Origin: Ktedonobacteraceae bacterium
GTDB taxonomy: Bacteria > Chloroflexota > Ktedonobacteria > Ktedonobacterales > Ktedonobacteraceae
NCBI GenBank assembly: GCA_035653615.1
Contig: DASRBN010000025.1
Coordinates: forward strand, 62,001-126,000
DNA: 64,000 bases
Direction of reading: 5' to 3'
Shown here: piece by piece, positions 62,162 to 64,000 of the stretch
Position numbering within the stretch: the first letter of the stretch is position 1
Layout of the letters: each line of letters opens with the position of its first letter
Notes under the pieces: generated by a model
The model's input: only the letters and a program-made list of their open reading frames with translations
Databases searched by the model: none
Told to the model about the DNA's origin: nothing
Made by a program: the position numbers and the translations under genes

Positions 62162-62719
62162 ATGATATCGACAGGTGACCTGAAAAAGGGCATCACCATG
62201 GAATTTGAGGGCCAGCCGTGCAGCGTACTGGATTGGCAGCATGTGAAAATGGGACGCGGCGGCGCCATTGTGCGTTTGAAGCTGCGCAATTTGCGCACCG
62301 GCGCTACTTTTGATCGCACCTGTGATGCCGGCGATAAATTCAAACGTGTCTACCTGGATCGCAGCACCGTCACTTATCAATATCAAGACGGTGATCAGTA
62401 CCATTTTATGGATACCAGTACCTATGACGATATCGTGTTGTCCGGCGATCAACTTGGTGATACCAAAAATTACCTCATCGACAACCTTGAACTCGATTTG
62501 ATCCTGCTGGACGGAGAGCCAATATCGGTCGAACCACCTGAAAAAGTAGTGCTGCGCGTCGACTATACCGAGCCTGGTTTTAAAGGTGATACCGCTACAG
62601 GTGGCACCAAACCGGCAACAACTGAGACAGGCCTGGTGGTGCAGGTTCCCCTTTTTATCTCGACCGGTGATATGATTCGTGTGAACACGACAACGGGCAC
62701 CTACGTCGAACGCGCGTAG
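62162..62719 (+). CDS. efp: Elongation factor P, Arg at loop tip
   Basis: 185 aa, full length of EF-P, with AAGGAG before the ATG. It helps the ribosome through polyproline runs. Domain I has STGDLKKGITMEFEG, and the loop that reaches the P-site tRNA reads KMGRGGAIVRLKLRNL, so the modified Lys of E. coli (PGKGQA) is Arg32 here. The C-terminal domain ends normally (VPLFISTGDMIRVNTTTGTYVERA). Arg at the tip is the rhamnosylated type in Pseudomonas; no earP gene is near, so it may be unmodified. Confidence 0.95.
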   Translation: MISTGDLKKGITMEFEGQPCSVLDWQHVKMGRGGAIVRLKLRNLRTGATFDRTCDAGDKFKRVYLDRSTVTYQYQDGDQYHFMDTSTYDDIVLSGDQLGDTKNYLIDNLELDLILLDGEPISVEPPEKVVLRVDYTEPGFKGDTATGGTKPATTETGLVVQVPLFISTGDMIRVNTTTGTYVERA

Positions 62720-62754
62720 GATGCTATACAAAACTGTTCGCAATGGAGAAGATC

Positions 62755-63303
62755 ATGGACAGAGACAGCTATACTCCCCCTATCGAGGATGCGGAGTCAG
62801 GGGAACACTATGCCGCACAGGAAGAGCAGCCAGCAGAAGTCATCAGTATCGAGCAATTGCGCCGCCTTGTGCGCTTACTTGACCAGAGCAGCGTTTCCGA
62901 ACTCGAATTGAGGCGTGTCGAAGAGGGAACACGTCTGGTGCTGCGCAAAGCAAAAGCTGATCAGAATGCCGTTCCTCAAAATGGTGCGCTACTCAGTCCG
63001 CAAAGTGTTGTCTCTACAGTACATGAAGAAGCTGAGCCAGCGCCTTCGGAGATCGAACATAAGGTCCTTGCACACCTGGTAGGCACGTTCCATGTATGGG
63101 CCAGACCCAGGGGCGGGACATTAGTAGCCGTAGGTGATCGCGTCAAAGAAGGCCAGTTATTAGGCATCATCGAATCGCTAAATGTCTTTAACGAAGTTGA
63201 AGCGCCGGCAGCGGGCCGCGTCGTCGAGATTTTTGTGCATGAGGGTCAGCCGGTAGAATATGGACAGGTGCTCATGACTATCGCCAGTCCAGTCGAAGAG
63301 TAG
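62755..63303 (+). CDS. AccB-like biotinyl-domain protein lacking the biotin lysine
   Basis: 182 aa from the ATG at 62755 (GGAG 6 nt before it); an ATG at 62743 has no ribosome site. The N-terminal helix [21 protein letters not shown] matches AccB, followed by a linker and the C-terminal biotinyl/lipoyl fold (PRGGTLVAVGDRVKEGQLL... GQPVEYGQVLMTIA). The motif that should read E-A-M-K-x-M-N-E is ESLNVFNE: the Lys is Asn, codon AAT at 63181. It therefore cannot carry biotin at the usual place. No accC follows; the next gene is xseA. It could act as a non-biotinylated subunit of acetyl-CoA carboxylase. Confidence 0.85.
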   Translation: MDRDSYTPPIEDAESGEHYAAQEEQPAEVISIEQLRRLVRLLDQSSVSELELRRVEEGTRLVLRKAKADQNAVPQNGALLSPQSVVSTVHEEAEPAPSEIEHKVLAHLVGTFHVWARPRGGTLVAVGDRVKEGQLLGIIESLNVFNEVEAPAAGRVVEIFVHEGQPVEYGQVLMTIASPVEE

Positions 63304-63309
63304 GCTCCG

Positions 63310-64000
63310 ATGTTATTTTTAGATGCGCCATCAGTTTTGAGCGTTTCGCAGCTCTCTCGCTATCTGAAAGAACTGTTGGAAGTGAACGACACGTTGCAGG
63401 ATATATGGGTGCAGGGGGAAGTTTCCGGTTGCAAGGTATATCCCTCGGGTCACTGTTACTTCACGCTCAAGGATGCTGAAGCTCAGTTGCATTGTGTCTT
63501 CTTTAAGTATGCGCGCCTGCGTTCCTCAGCTCCCGAACTGCGCGATGGAATGGCCATCGCCGCCAACGGTCGCATTTCATTATATGAACGCGATGGCAAA
63601 CTCCAACTATACGTGGACAGCATCGAACCATTAGGGGATGGCGTCCTCTTTTTGCGTTTCGAACAGTTGAAGGCCCGCCTGGCCGCCGAAGGTCTTTTCG
63701 ATATCGAACGCAAACGCCCATTGCCGGAATTTCCTTCGGCCATAGGCATTGTCACTTCCCCGCAGGCGGCTGCGCTGCGAGATATGCTGCGGGTGCTGCG
63801 CACGCGTTGCCCGCTGGCCCAGGTCATCCTCTCGCCCACGCTGGTACAGGGAGCCGAGGCCCCCGCGGCGATAGCGAATGCACTTGATTTGCTCAATGAG
63901 TATGGCGATGTCGATGTGATTATCGTTGCGCGTGGCGGCGGCTCGATAGAAGAACTCTGGGCCTTCAACGAGGAAGTGGTGGCGCGCGCTATAGCGCGTT
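63310..64000 (+). CDS. xseA: Exodeoxyribonuclease VII large subunit (cut by window edge)
   Basis: 230 codons from the ATG at 63310, no stop before the right edge. The N-terminal OB fold is LSVSQLSRYLKELLEVNDTLQDIWVQGEVSGCKVYPSGHCYFTLKD, and the catalytic part begins FDIERKRPLPEFPSAIGIVTSPQAAALRDMLRVLRTR. The GDVDVIIVARGGGSIEELW motif is typical of XseA. It degrades single-stranded DNA with the small subunit XseB. The start lies 6 nt after the AccB-like gene, so they are in one operon. Confidence 0.94.
   Translation, partial: MLFLDAPSVLSVSQLSRYLKELLEVNDTLQDIWVQGEVSGCKVYPSGHCYFTLKDAEAQLHCVFFKYARLRSSAPELRDGMAIAANGRISLYERDGKLQLYVDSIEPLGDGVLFLRFEQLKARLAAEGLFDIERKRPLPEFPSAIGIVTSPQAAALRDMLRVLRTRCPLAQVILSPTLVQGAEAPAAIANALDLLNEYGDVDVIIVARGGGSIEELWAFNEEVVARAIAR

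Overview
The window reads as one continuous piece of chromosome from a Chloroflexota bacterium, most probably of the Ktedonobacteria type. This assignment is an inference from gene content: a very short EF-Ts, the order rpsB-tsf-pyrH-frr-uppS-cdsA-dxr-rseP-ispG, a complete-looking set of MEP-pathway genes, an MglA-type GTPase, many surface beta-propeller proteins, frequent GTG/TTG starts and moderate G+C. I see no insertion sequence, phage gene, integron or CRISPR array. The accessory content is mainly metabolic enzymes, exported proteins and short palindromic repeats.

Layout. 1-7.7 kb: a glycosyltransferase cut by the left edge, a metallo-beta-lactamase-fold hydrolase, a VOC protein, an AI-2E-type permease, a membrane-anchored glycosidase-like protein, a cupin plus zinc-dependent dehydrogenase pair, and a zincin plus P-loop kinase pair. 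7.9-14.6 kb: transketolase, a drug/metabolite exporter, a lipid kinase with an extra C-terminal domain, RNase HI, a DUF169 protein and a small exported cupredoxin-like protein. 14.9-24.2 kb: a CocE-type hydrolase, an ECF sigma factor with a PQQ-propeller anti-sigma-like partner, a DUF4331/Tat protein pair, a lactonase-fold propeller, a two-gene AhpD-like cluster and a lipoprotein. 24.4-36.6 kb: deoC with a two-domain ALDH16-type dehydrogenase, glycogen phosphorylase, a NarL-type regulator, MglA, a Gfo/Idh oxidoreductase, glutamate dehydrogenase and a very acidic protein. 37-47.4 kb: dxs, an ABC ATPase, a YfhO-like membrane protein, an Rpn-like nuclease, a large FtsX permease and an SGNH hydrolase. 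47.7-56.8 kb: the translation/isoprenoid/envelope operon. 56.8-64 kb: tRNA-Val, an HD-domain protein, an exported CHAP amidase-like protein, pepP, efp, an AccB-like protein and the start of xseA.

The most interesting object is at 22393-22932 on the minus strand. An AhpD/carboxymuconolactone-decarboxylase-like gene has an in-frame TGA exactly where the second cysteine of the catalytic C-x-x-C should be. The frame stays open and family-like for 111 more codons, and a hairpin with a GGUC loop lies 12-27 nt after the TGA. The Glu-x11-Cys-x2-(TGA)-x3-His spacing equals that of the AhpD active site. I read this as a candidate selenoprotein with a bacterial SECIS, co-translated with a second AhpD-like subunit. 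Other points of interest are an AccB-like protein lacking the biotinylated lysine (Asn instead), an EF-P with Arg at the loop tip, an ALDH16-type enzyme coupled to deoC, and a set of long near-perfect palindromes at convergent gene ends.

How the parts fit: dxs, dxr and ispG supply isoprenoid precursors, uppS turns them into the undecaprenyl carrier, cdsA makes CDP-diacylglycerol and rseP handles membrane proteolysis, all from the transcription unit that starts with ribosomal protein S2. DeoC and the ALDH would turn deoxyribose phosphate into glyceraldehyde phosphate and acetate. The sigma/anti-sigma pair lies divergently next to the DUF4331/Tat/propeller group and may control it (inference).
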